DNA of 64,000 nt. Origin: Oecophyllibacter saccharovorans (GTDB lineage: Bacteria > Pseudomonadota > Alphaproteobacteria > Acetobacterales > Acetobacteraceae). Positions 42,427 to 52,401 of this stretch are shown one piece after another; positions within the stretch are counted from its first letter, which is position 1; every line of letters starts with the position of its first letter. The stretch spans positions 248,001 through 312,000 of the forward strand of contig NZ_CP038143.1 of the NCBI RefSeq assembly GCF_006542375.1, in the 5' to 3' direction. Made by a program: the position numbers and the translations under genes. A model generated the notes under the pieces. It did no database searches. It was not told the DNA's origin and saw only the letters and a program-made list of their open reading frames with translations.

Positions 42427-43263
42427 ATGCGTCTCACCCCCCATATGGCTGTCATGCAGGCAGCCGCCCAGAAAGCGGCGCGCAGCCTGGTCCGTGATTT
42501 CTCGGAAGTGGAACAGCTGCAGGTCAGCATCAAGGGGCCGGGCGATTTCGTCTCCCAGGCCGATCTGCGTGCTGAAGCGACCCTGCGTGAGGAGCTGGAA
42601 CACGCCCGTCCCGGCTACGCCTTCCTGATGGAGGAAAGCGGAGCAAGCGGCAGTGACAACTGGACCTGGCGCTGGATCGTGGACCCGCTCGACGGCACCA
42701 CCAATTTCCTGCATGGCATTCCCCACTGGGCGATTTCCATCGGACTGCAGCGCCGCCATGAAGATGGCACGCTGGAGATGATGGCAGGCCTTGTCTACAA
42801 CCCGATCGCCAATGAAATGTTCTGGACCGAGAAAGGCATGGGCGTCTTTCTCAACAATGAACGCCGCCTTCGCGTGTCCAGTCGCCGCAAGCTGTCAGAA
42901 GCCCTCTTCGGCACCGGCATTCCCTTTGCCAAGGCTTCGGAAGAACGTATCGCTGCCTTCGGTCGCACGCTCGGCGCGCTCATGCCCAAGGTTGCCGGCA
43001 TCCGCCGCTTCGGGGCAGCCGCGCTCGACCTGGCCTGGGTGGCAGCTGGCCGTTTCGACGGTTTCTGGGAATTCGGCCTCAAGCCCTGGGACTGTGCGGC
43101 AGGCCTGCTGATGGTGCGTGAAGCCGGTGGTTATGTCACCGATGAAACCGGTCATGACCTCACCGACATTGACGGGGACGTTAACATCATCGCTGCCAAC
43201 CCCTATTTCCACGGCCCGCTCAAAGATCTGGTGGCTTCCGCTCTGAAGCAGAGTGGGCAGTAA
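42427..43263 (+). CDS. Inositol monophosphatase family protein (SuhB-like)
   Basis: Mg2+-dependent phosphatase of 278 residues. The two metal motifs are GDFVSQADLRAE, EESG and WIVDPLDGTTNFLHG, followed by the C-terminal WDCAAGLLMVREAGGYVTD. Known members act on inositol phosphates or, as SuhB, bind RNA polymerase and ribosomal RNA operon factors. It starts only 5 bases after efp and is probably co-transcribed with it. Confidence 0.94.
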   Translation: MRLTPHMAVMQAAAQKAARSLVRDFSEVEQLQVSIKGPGDFVSQADLRAEATLREELEHARPGYAFLMEESGASGSDNWTWRWIVDPLDGTTNFLHGIPHWAISIGLQRRHEDGTLEMMAGLVYNPIANEMFWTEKGMGVFLNNERRLRVSSRRKLSEALFGTGIPFAKASEERIAAFGRTLGALMPKVAGIRRFGAAALDLAWVAAGRFDGFWEFGLKPWDCAAGLLMVREAGGYVTDETGHDLTDIDGDVNIIAANPYFHGPLKDLVASALKQSGQ

Positions 43264-43342
43264 ATCCACACCTGACAAACCTTTTCCCGCAGGAAGTCTG
43301 AGCCATTGCCACACATGGCTTCTTGCGGCTAGGGTCCCCCTC

Positions 43343-44443
43343 ATGACTGTGCGGAGACTTGGTATTCCTGCCGATTTACTTAACCCGACCCGAAAATCGG
43401 ACAGGAAACCTGTTTTCGCCAGGCTGCGCGTGCTTGTCACCGCTTTCGCAGCAGCAAGTTACGTCAGTTCAGGCGGGCTTTGCAGCCTGTTCCTTGCAGC
43501 ACCGAAACAGGCTGCAGCCCAGGTCTCCACGGATTTCGGCGCCCTGCCGGCAGAACCGGTCCATCATGGATCTTCTACCCACCCCGCAGCGCACTCGGCT
43601 CACCACGCTGCGCCTTCCCACGCTGCGCGCAGAAGTTCTTCCTCAAAAAGCGTTTCAGCAGTGAAAGCATCGTCCCGCGCTGCCCCGCTGCCGCCCGCGC
43701 CTCAGCGCCCTGGTTTCACCACCGTGCCGGCCATCCCGGCCGGTCCACCCAAACCGGTCGTTATCGCGCCGCCTTTCGTGCCGGTGCCCACGCATCCCCC
43801 CGTGCCCCCGGAGTCGGTGATCGCCAATCCCCAGGCCGGCAGCCGCATCGTCCCGCTTCCGCAGGCGAGCGGTTCATCGACTGACCTGCGGGTTCTCTTT
43901 GCGCCCAACAGTGCGGCACTGAATGCCCAGACCATCGAGGCGCTTCGCAAAGCGGGTCATGATCTGGCGGCCATGCCTGAGCGGCGCATCTTCCTGCGCG
44001 CTTATGCCGAGCTGCCGGGCCAGGACGTCTCCATGCCGCGCAGGTTGGCCCTGCAGCGTGCCCTGGCCGTGCGTTCGCTGCTTGTCAGCAGCGGCGTGGC
44101 AACAACACGAATTTATCCCGTCGCCTATGGTCGTCCCTCCCCGCAGGACCATGACCCGGGCGACAGGCTGGACCTCATCACCCAGGCCAACCCTCCTCCT
44201 GCCGTCACGCCCGTGCCGGGTGAGCCGGTTCATGATGGCCAGCCTTACGATCCCCTATTGTCGCCCGTAAATTATTCCGCCTCTCCCCTTCACGCCAACG
44301 CGCCATCTGCACGTTCAGGTCACAATGCGGGTAAAAGGAGCGCGGTTACAGGCGATGTTTCCCGGAAGAACACCCGGACTTCCTCCGGCTCTTCCTCTTC
44401 CTCTGGCAACGCGCCCCCTTCACAAGGAGCCTCCGGGCCATGA
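43343..44443 (+). CDS. OmpA-like periplasmic protein, first gene of a MotA/MotB-like operon
   Basis: 366 residues from the ATG at 43343 (AGGG ten bases upstream). A hydrophobic N-terminal part (FARLRVLVTAFAAASYVSSG) is a likely signal or anchor. A long Pro/Ser/His-rich linker follows, then a degenerate OmpA-type domain (LRVLFAPNSAALNAQTIEAL, MPRRLALQRALAVRSLLVSSG), normally peptidoglycan binding. The tail is Ser/Pro-rich. It overlaps the MotA-like gene by four bases (ATGA). Function in this operon is unknown. Confidence 0.75.
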   Translation: MTVRRLGIPADLLNPTRKSDRKPVFARLRVLVTAFAAASYVSSGGLCSLFLAAPKQAAAQVSTDFGALPAEPVHHGSSTHPAAHSAHHAAPSHAARRSSSSKSVSAVKASSRAAPLPPAPQRPGFTTVPAIPAGPPKPVVIAPPFVPVPTHPPVPPESVIANPQAGSRIVPLPQASGSSTDLRVLFAPNSAALNAQTIEALRKAGHDLAAMPERRIFLRAYAELPGQDVSMPRRLALQRALAVRSLLVSSGVATTRIYPVAYGRPSPQDHDPGDRLDLITQANPPPAVTPVPGEPVHDGQPYDPLLSPVNYSASPLHANAPSARSGHNAGKRSAVTGDVSRKNTRTSSGSSSSSGNAPPSQGASGP

Positions 44444-45657
44444 CCCCTCCCACGCGTTACCTGGTCCGTATGGGCCTTTTCCTGATCGCCATCCTTCTGG
44501 TCGCACTGATCAAATTCAGTGTCCTGAGTGATGCCTTCGCCTCCAACCCGGCCCTCAACGCCCTTATTCTGGGTGTGCTCGTGCTGGGCATCTGCTGGAA
44601 TTTCTATCTCGTCCTCAAGCTGCGCCCTGAAGTCCGGTGGATTGCCCTGCTGCGCAGCCCGCGCGAGGGAATGGCTGTTCCGCCGCCTCCGCAGCTGCTC
44701 GCTCCGATGGCAGGCCTGCTGACGACCCAGAAATCCCGCACCGGTCATCTGGTTCTGTCGCAGCAATCAGCCAACACGCTGCTGGACAGCGTTTCCTCCC
44801 GTCTTGAGGAAGGCCGCCAGATCTCGCGCTACCTTACCCAGCTTCTGATCTTCCTGGGCCTGCTCGGCACGTTCTACGGGCTCATCCTGACGATGCGCTC
44901 CATCGCGGACGTCATCGGCAACATGAACTTGGCCACCAATGACCTGCTGGTCATGTTCGACACGGTCAAAGGCGGCCTGGTGCACCCGCTGCAGGGCATG
45001 GCAACCGCCTTCTCCGCTTCCATGTTCGGTCTGGCCGGCGCACTGGTTCTGGGATTTCTCGATCTGACCGCCGGTCAGGCCCAGACCCGGTTCTTCAACG
45101 AGCTCGAAGAATGGCTGGCCGGTCACACGCGTTACGAGCTTCCGGCTGAACTTGCGCGTGAAATCGCGCAGGATGCGGCTGAAAGCGCTGCTCTCGGCGC
45201 TGAAATCGGCGCGCAGGATGCCACCGCTGCCGCAGCGCGTGCAGGCCTTCTGGGCGGCAACACCACCAATGTTCTGGTTGAGGAAGTCGCCACCTCCAGC
45301 TACAGCACCGGCGGTGCGGGCAATCTGGGGGCTTCGCTCTCCACGTGGCTGCCCCGCGTTCAGGACTTCATGCGCCTGACCACTGAAAACGTGACGCTGA
45401 TGCAGCAGAACGTGACAGCTTTGCGCACCCTCGTGCGTGACGGAGAGGAAAGCCGCCGCCAGCACCATGAAGCCCTGCGTGCCCTGACCCAGGCCATCGA
45501 GCAGCTGGGTGAGCAGACTTCCGCCACGCAGATCCTGCAGCAGATCGAACGTCAGCTCGCAGCCCTCCGTGAGGATGTGCGTCACGCTGAACGCCGCGAG
45601 GAGCACCGTCATCATCATGATGACCACCGCGACTCCCATCACACGCGGGAGGACTGA
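44440..45657 (+). CDS. MotA/TolQ/ExbB-like proton-channel subunit
   Basis: 405 residues. An N-terminal membrane segment (LFLIAILLVALIKFSV) and ALNALILGVLVLGICWNFYL are followed, after a cytoplasmic part, by the channel helices QLLIFLGLLGTFYGLILTMR and HPLQGMATAFSASMFGLAGA, the TolQ/MotA signature. The remaining third is a helical cytoplasmic tail (LMQQNVTALRTLVRDGEESR) ending in a His-rich stretch, EEHRHHHDDHRDSHH. It is followed after three bases by a MotB-like gene. Long tails and the lack of flagellar genes argue against a flagellar motor. Confidence 0.85.
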   Translation: MTPPTRYLVRMGLFLIAILLVALIKFSVLSDAFASNPALNALILGVLVLGICWNFYLVLKLRPEVRWIALLRSPREGMAVPPPPQLLAPMAGLLTTQKSRTGHLVLSQQSANTLLDSVSSRLEEGRQISRYLTQLLIFLGLLGTFYGLILTMRSIADVIGNMNLATNDLLVMFDTVKGGLVHPLQGMATAFSASMFGLAGALVLGFLDLTAGQAQTRFFNELEEWLAGHTRYELPAELAREIAQDAAESAALGAEIGAQDATAAAARAGLLGGNTTNVLVEEVATSSYSTGGAGNLGASLSTWLPRVQDFMRLTTENVTLMQQNVTALRTLVRDGEESRRQHHEALRALTQAIEQLGEQTSATQILQQIERQLAALREDVRHAERREEHRHHHDDHRDSHHTRED

Positions 45658-45660
45658 GCC

Positions 45661-46611
45661 ATGGCGCGGCGCAGACGCCTCGGCCCGGTCGCCGAACTGA
45701 ACGCATGGCCCGGCTATGTGGACGCCCTGTCCACCCTGCTGATGGTCCTGACCTTCCTGCTGCTGTTCTTCGTGATCGGTCAGCAGCTCCTGGCCATGAT
45801 GCTGACGCAGCGTCAGCACAAGCTGGACATGCTCGATTCCTCGGTCAACAAGCTGCAGAGCTCCCTGGCCCAGAGCCAGAGCGCCGATCGGCAGAAAAAC
45901 AGCCAGCTTGCCGCCCTCCAGGCGGCTCTGGCAGACGCCAATCGCCGTCTTGCTGAAGCGCAGGCGCAGAATCTGGTCAATGGCGGGGCTGAGATGGTCG
46001 TCATCAATGGCCTCACCCAGCGCATCAACGCGCTCACCCAGCAGCTTCAGGGCTATGCGGACGCCCTGAATCTCGAGAAGAACGCGGTGGCATCCCGCCA
46101 GGGTCTGATCAATGACCTGGACCATAAGCTGGCTCAGGTCGACAAGGCCAACAACCTCAATAAATACCAGTCCAAGTTCTTTGCAGAGCTCAGCCAGCTC
46201 CTCAAGGGACACAAGGGTATCGAGGTGGCAGGCGATCGCTTCCGCTTTCAGGCGGAAATTCTCTTCCCGCCTGGCAGCGACCAGCTGACACCGGAAGGTG
46301 TGCGTGAGATCCGTCTTCTGGGTAAAACCCTGAAGACCATCGAACGCGAAATTCCCGCCAGCACGCCCTGGGTTCTGCAGGTGGAGGGCTATGCCGATCG
46401 CATGCCGATCCATACCCCGACCTATCCGAGCAACTGGGAGCTCTCGGCAGCCCGCGCCATCACGGTGGTCAAGCTGCTGATGGAGGAAGGGATCAACCCC
46501 CACCATCTGGCTGCCACAGCCTTCTCCAGCTATCAGCCGCTGGGCCCTGAAAACACCCCTGAAGAGCTTGCGCGCAACCGCCGCATCGAGTTCCGCATCA
46601 CCCCGCCCTGA
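45661..46611 (+). CDS. MotB/TolR-like channel partner with OmpA domain
   Basis: 316 residues. One membrane helix with the ion-binding Asp21 (WPGYVDALSTLLMVLTFLLL) is followed by a long periplasmic coiled coil (DMLDSSVNKLQSSLAQSQSA onward, about residues 60-170), and an OmpA-type peptidoglycan-binding domain (ILFPPGSDQLTPEG, LQVEGYADRMPI, NWELSAARAITVVKLLMEEG, RNRRIEFRI). With the preceding gene it should form a proton-driven stator-like unit of unknown output. Confidence 0.88.
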   Translation: MARRRRLGPVAELNAWPGYVDALSTLLMVLTFLLLFFVIGQQLLAMMLTQRQHKLDMLDSSVNKLQSSLAQSQSADRQKNSQLAALQAALADANRRLAEAQAQNLVNGGAEMVVINGLTQRINALTQQLQGYADALNLEKNAVASRQGLINDLDHKLAQVDKANNLNKYQSKFFAELSQLLKGHKGIEVAGDRFRFQAEILFPPGSDQLTPEGVREIRLLGKTLKTIEREIPASTPWVLQVEGYADRMPIHTPTYPSNWELSAARAITVVKLLMEEGINPHHLAATAFSSYQPLGPENTPEELARNRRIEFRITPP

Positions 46612-46654
46612 TCAGGGTCGATCGGCGCTGCCTTGCGCAGCACGGTCACAGGAG

Positions 46655-46700
46655 AAGCGCCGGCAGAGGGCAATCCCCTCTCTGGCGCTTTTCTGCTTTT
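46655..46700 (+). terminator. Terminator of the OmpA/MotA/MotB-like operon
   Basis: AAGCGCCGGCAGAGGG pairs with CCCTCTCTGGCGCTT, followed by TTCTGCTTTT, about 45 bases after the MotB-like stop. Confidence 0.8.
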
Positions 46701-46808
46701 CGGGCCCTCTGCAGATTTATCCCCTTTCCTGAAGGCCGGTTGGGCGCACTATCATTGAAATGAACTGAATGCACTGACACTCCGCGCAAAATCCCCTATA
46801 CAGCCCGT

Positions 46809-48611
46809 ATGACCGACACGCCCCTCTCACAGATCCGCAATTTTTCGATCATCGCCCATATCGACCACGGCAAATCCACCCTGGCTGATCGGCTGATCGA
46901 AGCCTGTGGGGCGCTCACCGCCCGTGAGATGAAGGGGCAGGTTCTCGATTCGATGGAGCTGGAGCAGGAGCGCGGCATCACCATCAAGGCGCAGACCGTG
47001 CGCCTCACCTATCCGGCCAAGGACGGAAAGACCTATATCCTCAATCTCATGGACACGCCCGGCCATGTGGACTTCGCCTATGAAGTCAGCCGTTCCCTGG
47101 CAGCCTGTGAGGGCTCACTGCTCGTCGTCGATGCCTCCCAGGGAGTGGAAGCGCAGACTCTGGCGAATGTCTATCAGGCCATTGACGCCAATCATGAGAT
47201 CGTTCCGGTTCTCAACAAGGTGGATCTGCCGGCTGCCGAGCCTGAAAAAACCCGCCAGCAGATTGAGGAGGTCGTCGGCATTCCAGCTGATGAGGCAGTG
47301 GAGATCAGCGCCAAGACGGGTCTGAACATCGAAGGGGTGCTCGAGGCCCTGGTGCGGGATCTGCCGCCGCCTGAAGGCGACCCCCAAGCCCCCCTGCAGG
47401 CCTTGCTGGTTGACAGCTGGTATGATTCCTACCTGGGGGTCATCATTCTGGTCCGGATCAAGGAAGGCACGCTCAGGACAGGCGACAAGATCCGGATGAT
47501 GGAGACCGGAGCCACCTACAATGTCGATCAGGTCGGCGTCTTCCGGCCCAAGATGACGCCAGTCAAGGCGTTGGGACCGGGCGAGATCGGCTATATCAAT
47601 GCAGCCATCAAGGCGGTGGCCGACTGCAATGTCGGCGATACCATCACCCATGACCAGCGCCCGGCCCCGGCTCCCTTGCCCGGCTTCAAGCCTTCCATTC
47701 CGGTCGTGTGGTGCGGCCTGTTCCCCGTTGACGCGGATGATTTTGAAAAACTGCGTGACAGCCTGGGGAAACTGCGGCTGAACGATGCTTCCTTCCATTT
47801 CGAGATGGAAACTTCCGCAGCCCTCGGGTTCGGTTTCCGCTGCGGCTTTCTGGGATTGCTCCATCTTGAGATCATTCAGGAGCGCCTGTCGCGCGAGTTC
47901 AATCTCGACCTGATCGCGACTGCCCCTTCCGTCGTCTACAAGCTCTACCGGACTGACGGCAGCATGGAAGAGCTCCACAATCCGGCCGACATGCCTGATC
48001 TCTCGCTGGTGGAACGCATTGAAGAGCCCTGGATCAAGGCTTCCATCATGGTGCCTGATGAATATCTCGGCGCCGTGCTCACATTGTGCAGCGAGAGACG
48101 GGGCGTGCAGCTGGATCTCACTTATGTCGGCAATCGCGCCATGGCGGTTTACCGTCTGCCTCTCAACGAAGTGGTGTTTGATTTCTACGACCGGCTCAAA
48201 TCCCTGACACGCGGTTACGCTTCCTTTGACTATCAGATGGACGGGTACGAGGAGAGTGATCTCGTGCGCATTTCCATTCTGGTCAATCATGAACCGGTGG
48301 ACGCGCTTTCCTTCGTGGCGCATCGCTCGGCTGCCGATGCGCGCGGGCGCGCCATCTGCGCCAAGCTCAAGGAGCTCATTCCGCGTCAGCTGTTCAAAAT
48401 CGCCATTCAGGCTGCCATCGGCTCCAAAGTCATCGCACGCGAGACAATCGGAGCCCTGTCCAAGGACGTGACAGCCAAATGTTACGGCGGCGATATCTCG
48501 CGCAAGCGTAAACTTCTGGAAAAACAGAAGGAAGGGAAAAAGCGTATGCGCCAGTTCGGCAAGGTGGAAATTCCACAGAGCGCCTTCCTTGCCGCACTCA
48601 AGATGGACTGA
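46809..48611 (+). CDS. lepA: Elongation factor 4 (LepA)
   Basis: Ribosome-associated GTPase involved in initiation and back-translocation. All G motifs are present: [14 protein letters not shown] (G1), [36 protein letters not shown] and ISAKTG. The EF-4-specific C-terminus ([20 protein letters not shown]) is intact. The 600-residue length is standard. Confidence 0.98.
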   Translation: MTDTPLSQIRNFSIIAHIDHGKSTLADRLIEACGALTAREMKGQVLDSMELEQERGITIKAQTVRLTYPAKDGKTYILNLMDTPGHVDFAYEVSRSLAACEGSLLVVDASQGVEAQTLANVYQAIDANHEIVPVLNKVDLPAAEPEKTRQQIEEVVGIPADEAVEISAKTGLNIEGVLEALVRDLPPPEGDPQAPLQALLVDSWYDSYLGVIILVRIKEGTLRTGDKIRMMETGATYNVDQVGVFRPKMTPVKALGPGEIGYINAAIKAVADCNVGDTITHDQRPAPAPLPGFKPSIPVVWCGLFPVDADDFEKLRDSLGKLRLNDASFHFEMETSAALGFGFRCGFLGLLHLEIIQERLSREFNLDLIATAPSVVYKLYRTDGSMEELHNPADMPDLSLVERIEEPWIKASIMVPDEYLGAVLTLCSERRGVQLDLTYVGNRAMAVYRLPLNEVVFDFYDRLKSLTRGYASFDYQMDGYEESDLVRISILVNHEPVDALSFVAHRSAADARGRAICAKLKELIPRQLFKIAIQAAIGSKVIARETIGALSKDVTAKCYGGDISRKRKLLEKQKEGKKRMRQFGKVEIPQSAFLAALKMD

Positions 48612-48614
48612 GTC

Positions 48615-50030
48615 ATGGTGCATGCCGCCGCCCTGCTCGTATGTCCCCGCTCAGCCCCGGCTCTGGCCTGGTGGCTGGCACATCATGTGGCGGTAGGCTT
48701 TTCAACCCTGCTCGTGGCAGCCGACAGGAAGAACCGGTCCTGTCTGGACCTGCTCGACACTGCAGCGCAACTCTTCGACCTACGCCAAACGGACGTCGAA
48801 GAAAGCAGTATTGATTCACAGCCAGCTGTGCACACCCTGCTGAAAAGTGGCGGCCAGAAGCCTGACTGGGTTCTCCAGCTCGCAGAAGACGAATATTTCC
48901 TTCCTGCCGCTGAAACAGTCAGCGAGTTTCTCCGTACTGCGCTTTCGCTTCCCGAAGCTACCGTTGAGCCTTCCGCAGGACTGAGCCCTTTAAGTGTCAA
49001 CTGGTGCATCACCGGTCTGAACGGCCATGCTCCAGCCAGCGTCGCCAGTCGCTCTCCGCGTGCGATGTATACCCGTCACGCGCCCATCACTTTCCCCGAC
49101 CACCGCGTGACGCGCAGTTTCTTCTCCCCTGATGCCCCGAGCCTGCCGGATCCCTTCAGCCACGCCCGCCATACGCCAGACTGGTCGCAGGCCCGTATCC
49201 TGCATGATGCCGCCGTAGCTTCACACGGTGCGGCCCGAGCCTATTACGACCGCAATGAAGAGAGCGACAGCGGCAGCGAGCGCTTTCTGCCGCAAACCCG
49301 CCTGGTAGCAGCCAGCCTCGTGCAGACGGCTCTCTACCGGCTTTGGCAGAGGCTCCGTAGAACTTCACCAAACTCTTCCGCATCTCCCCTCCCCCAAACT
49401 GACGCTGCACTGGGAGGGGATTTTTATCTGGCCGACACTGCGCCCGCGCAGAACGCCGACCCAAAGGCGCTCCGCCTGCTTGTCATTGACAGCGCCTCAG
49501 GCAGAATGGCCTGGAAACGCAAAGAAACCTGGCTGGAGGAGGACACACCCCTGTGTTTCCAGCCTGCCCCTGCAGACGATCAGCGCGGCTGGCTTTTCCC
49601 CCGCACGCCGATCGCGCTGCCCTATCTTCCGCGTCATGATGCCTCCCGCCAATCCCTGGGCGAGCTTCTCGCGCTCACGGCAGTCCGGCTGCAGCGCGAG
49701 GGCAAGCAGGTGATCTTCCGACATGCCCTGGGCGGCGAACGCGTTGTTCTGCCTGAAAACCGTTCGGCTTATCTCGCGCCTAATCCGCCGCCCGAACCCG
49801 ACCTCAGCGGACGGTGCCTCAGAACAGCCCTTGCAGATCTCACCCGCTACGGGCTTTCAGCAGATGGCCTGACACAGGCCCTGCGTACAACCTGCTGTGC
49901 GCCCATGCCTTCCGTCCTGGGAGGCGTTCTGGCTCAACTGCCCGAAAGTGACCGGGCGGTCCTGTTGGACACTTCGCCTTTCCTGCAGCAGATCTTTCCG
50001 TCTTCAGCTCCGGAAAAGCCGCTTTCCTGA
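48615..50030 (+). CDS. Putative glycosyltransferase, GT2/GT92-like, divergent
   Basis: 471 residues. The N-terminal region resembles the GT2_4/GT92 group: a VCPRSAPALAWWLAHHVAVG opening (compare the usual yl.eWi.yH...G), DWVLQLAEDEYFLP at the place of the DxD motif, and SVNWCITGLNGHAPASVASR where relatives have W..FG..GH. The remaining 300 residues have no recognised family. No membrane segments. Sugar and acceptor unknown. It follows lepA by three bases, so it may be co-transcribed. Confidence 0.6.
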   Translation: MVHAAALLVCPRSAPALAWWLAHHVAVGFSTLLVAADRKNRSCLDLLDTAAQLFDLRQTDVEESSIDSQPAVHTLLKSGGQKPDWVLQLAEDEYFLPAAETVSEFLRTALSLPEATVEPSAGLSPLSVNWCITGLNGHAPASVASRSPRAMYTRHAPITFPDHRVTRSFFSPDAPSLPDPFSHARHTPDWSQARILHDAAVASHGAARAYYDRNEESDSGSERFLPQTRLVAASLVQTALYRLWQRLRRTSPNSSASPLPQTDAALGGDFYLADTAPAQNADPKALRLLVIDSASGRMAWKRKETWLEEDTPLCFQPAPADDQRGWLFPRTPIALPYLPRHDASRQSLGELLALTAVRLQREGKQVIFRHALGGERVVLPENRSAYLAPNPPPEPDLSGRCLRTALADLTRYGLSADGLTQALRTTCCAPMPSVLGGVLAQLPESDRAVLLDTSPFLQQIFPSSAPEKPLS

Positions 50031-50074
50031 AGCCCGGGAACCGTCAGTCCGAGACACGTTTCAGGAGTTGTCTC

Positions 50075-51400
50075 TTGCGCGCCTTACTCGACCGTTATTT
50101 CCATATCTCCGGCCGCCGCTCCACAGTCAGGCGGGAAGTCATCGCCGGGCTGACCGTCTTCGGGGCCATGGCCTATATCGTCGCCGTCAACCCTGCCATC
50201 CTGGCTGCGACAGGTCTCGACCGCCATGACATGGTCCTCACCACGATTGCGGGTGCCGTGGCAGGCACGCTCATCATGGCCCTCTGGGCGCGGCTGCCCA
50301 TCGCCCTGGCGCCGGCCATGAGCAGCAATGTCCTGTTTGCCCAGGTCATCGTTCAGCAGGCGCATGTCGGCCCCCGGACGGCTTTTACGGTCGTTCTGTT
50401 CAGTGGGCTCTGCTTCACCCTTCTGTCTCTGACCCGGCTGCGCCAGAAGATCAGCCAGGGGTTTCCGCCTTCCATCATTCTGGGCATCCAGGTCGCCATC
50501 GGGGTTTTTATTGCGCGAGTCGGGCTAATTTCCGGCGGGGTGGCTGTTCCCACGCCGGGGGGGCTGGGCTTCGGCTCTCTGGCTGATCCCCGGGTTCTGC
50601 TGGTCCTGGGAGGCATTTTGGTGTGTGCCATTCTCAGCGTGATCCGCCTGCCTGCCGGTCTGCTCCTGACCATTCTGGCGCTGACAATTGCCGGAGCGAT
50701 GATTTCTCACGACGGTCAGAAAATCACCCGCCTGCCCGACCACTGGATGGACTGGCCCCATTACCCGACCCACCTCCTGCTGCCTTTTGATTTCAGTGAC
50801 TTTTTCGCCCATATCGGGCTTCTGCTGCCTATCACACTTTATGTGCTGCTCAGCGATTTCTTCGATGCCACCGGCACGCTGCTGAGCGTCGCCCATCGCG
50901 CCGGCCTCTGCGGTACAAAGGAACATCCCGATCTCGACCGCCGCGCCTATGCGTCGGACGGCGCGGGAAGCATTGTCGGGGCCATGCTCGGCACCTGCAC
51001 GGTTTCAGCTTATGTCGAAAACCTGGCCGGCGCTGAAGTCGGCGGGCGGACGGGTCTCAGCGCACTTGTGGTGGCTGTCCTGTTCGGTCTTTCCTCTTTT
51101 CTCTGGCCCCTGATCACCTCCATTCCGGCCATTGCCACCGCGCCCATCCTCGTGCTGGTGGGCCTCAACATGATGGGCGGCCTGGCGCGGCTGCCAAGCG
51201 CGCAGGCTGAGGCGCTGCCACCTCTCTGCATGCTCCTGATCGCCGGGGTAACTGGCAATTTCATGCTCAGCCTGGCCTGTGGCATGCTGCTTTATACCGG
51301 ACTGGCGCTGGCTCTGCGCCGCTTCGAGCAGCTTACCTGGACAGTACTCGGGCTTGATGCGGCTTTTGTCTGCTACATGGTTCTCCAGAGCCGTTTCTGA
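50075..51400 (+). CDS. NCS2-family purine permease (guanine/hypoxanthine type)
   Basis: 441 residues with about 13 membrane segments. The AzgA-like group is shown by REVIAGLTVFGAMAYIVAVN, IALAPAMSSNVLFA, IILGIQVAIGVFIA and SDFFDATGTLLSVAHRAGL. It would import purine bases for salvage, which fits the gpt gene elsewhere in the window. A TTG start at 50075 is used with AGGAG just upstream. Confidence 0.9.
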   Translation: MRALLDRYFHISGRRSTVRREVIAGLTVFGAMAYIVAVNPAILAATGLDRHDMVLTTIAGAVAGTLIMALWARLPIALAPAMSSNVLFAQVIVQQAHVGPRTAFTVVLFSGLCFTLLSLTRLRQKISQGFPPSIILGIQVAIGVFIARVGLISGGVAVPTPGGLGFGSLADPRVLLVLGGILVCAILSVIRLPAGLLLTILALTIAGAMISHDGQKITRLPDHWMDWPHYPTHLLLPFDFSDFFAHIGLLLPITLYVLLSDFFDATGTLLSVAHRAGLCGTKEHPDLDRRAYASDGAGSIVGAMLGTCTVSAYVENLAGAEVGGRTGLSALVVAVLFGLSSFLWPLITSIPAIATAPILVLVGLNMMGGLARLPSAQAEALPPLCMLLIAGVTGNFMLSLACGMLLYTGLALALRRFEQLTWTVLGLDAAFVCYMVLQSRF

Positions 51401-51516
51401 TTCTGATCAGCCCTGGCGCAGCACTCGTCAGACGCCTGACAGGAAAAATTTTCAGATCCTGCAACGCGCCAGGCTCTGTAACGAAAAGGTGTAAAACGCG
51501 GGAAATCTTGTATGCC

Positions 51517-51957
51517 ATGGCTCTGAAAGCCCATACTGAGCCCATGACCGCTGCACTGCTGCCTCTTCCTGGCTCCTCCAAAACACTCCCCTTCCTGGAT
51601 TATCGGGGTCTGCATTGCCCGATGCCGCTTCTGAAGCTACGCCGGGCTCTGCGTGATCTGCCTGCAGGAAGCGAGGTATTCGTGCTCTGTTCAGATCATA
51701 CCACTCTCAAGGACATACCTGCCTTCTGCAGAAACAGAGGTCATCGCCTGCTGGAAACGGTCTCTCTTCCGGCAGCCGGTGCCACATCGTCAGGCGCACC
51801 CTCCGAAAACTGCGTGCTGCGTTTCCGGTTACGCTGCCATGTCAATCAACCCAGCCAGGGAGGAGCTGACAACGGGGTAAAAATACCCGCAGGAAAATCC
51901 ACACTTTCAGAGCGGCAATCATCTGAAGGACTGGAAAAAAACCGCTTATCGCGGTAA
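51517..51957 (+). CDS. TusA-like sulfur-carrier protein
   Basis: The core of about 80 residues follows the TusA fold: LDYRGLHCPMPLLKLRRALR with the active Cys in HCPMP, then AGSEVFVLCSDHTTLKDIPA and CRNRGHRLLET. TusA relays sulfur for tRNA thiolation, but other TusA-like proteins have different roles. A polar C-terminal tail of about 45 residues is unusual. The ATG at 51517 is likely; TTG upstream is possible. Confidence 0.82.
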   Translation: MALKAHTEPMTAALLPLPGSSKTLPFLDYRGLHCPMPLLKLRRALRDLPAGSEVFVLCSDHTTLKDIPAFCRNRGHRLLETVSLPAAGATSSGAPSENCVLRFRLRCHVNQPSQGGADNGVKIPAGKSTLSERQSSEGLEKNRLSR

Positions 51958-52035
51958 TGCCCAATAAGCTTTCCGGCCTGTCCCTTCAGGCATCATGCCT
52001 CCGGCCCCTCCGCCCGGCCACATTCTGGAGACCTC

Positions 52036-52401
52036 ATGCCCCACGCCTCCCCTCGCACAGCCGCTCCAGCTCAGGAGACACCCATTGACCAGCTGTCCTT
52101 TGAAGGGGCGCTGGCCGAGCTGGAACAGATTGTCCACGGCCTGGAAAGCGGCCAGATGCCGCTGGAGGAGACAATCTCGGCTTATGAGCGGGGAGCTGCA
52201 CTGCGCCGCCATTGCGAAACACGGCTGGAAGAAGCTGAAATGCGCGTTCGCGCCATCGTCCGAAACGGAGCACAGGACCTGCAGGACATTGCGGGCAACG
52301 GCGCTGACGGGGAAGCACCCCCCGGCCATGGCACGCAGCCGCCCCTTGAAGATCTAACCCTTTCACCCAGCCGTCGCCCCGGCGAGGAGAGTCGCGCATG
52401 A
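52036..52401 (+). CDS. xseB: Exodeoxyribonuclease VII small subunit
   Basis: 121 residues. The core SFEGALAELEQIVHGLESGQ...PLEETISAYERGAAL...CETRLEEAEMRV (read in parts) matches XseB, which works with XseA in single-strand DNA degradation. The C-terminal 35 residues are extra. It starts the xseB-ispA-dxs-tlyA run and overlaps ispA by four bases. Confidence 0.95.
   Translation: MPHASPRTAAPAQETPIDQLSFEGALAELEQIVHGLESGQMPLEETISAYERGAALRRHCETRLEEAEMRVRAIVRNGAQDLQDIAGNGADGEAPPGHGTQPPLEDLTLSPSRRPGEESRA

Noticed and set aside
44767-46506. 579-codon frame opposite the MotA/MotB-like genes
   Set aside because: Antisense shadow in high-GC DNA; both plus-strand proteins have clear domains.
44440-46611. 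ZorA/ZorB-like genes of a Zorya defence system
   Set aside because: MotA/MotB-like pair with a long tail fits superficially, but no ZorC, ZorD or ZorE nuclease/helicase genes are adjacent, and the neighbours are an OmpA-like protein and lepA.
47115-48623. 502-codon frame opposite lepA
   Set aside because: Antisense shadow; lepA is complete and unambiguous.
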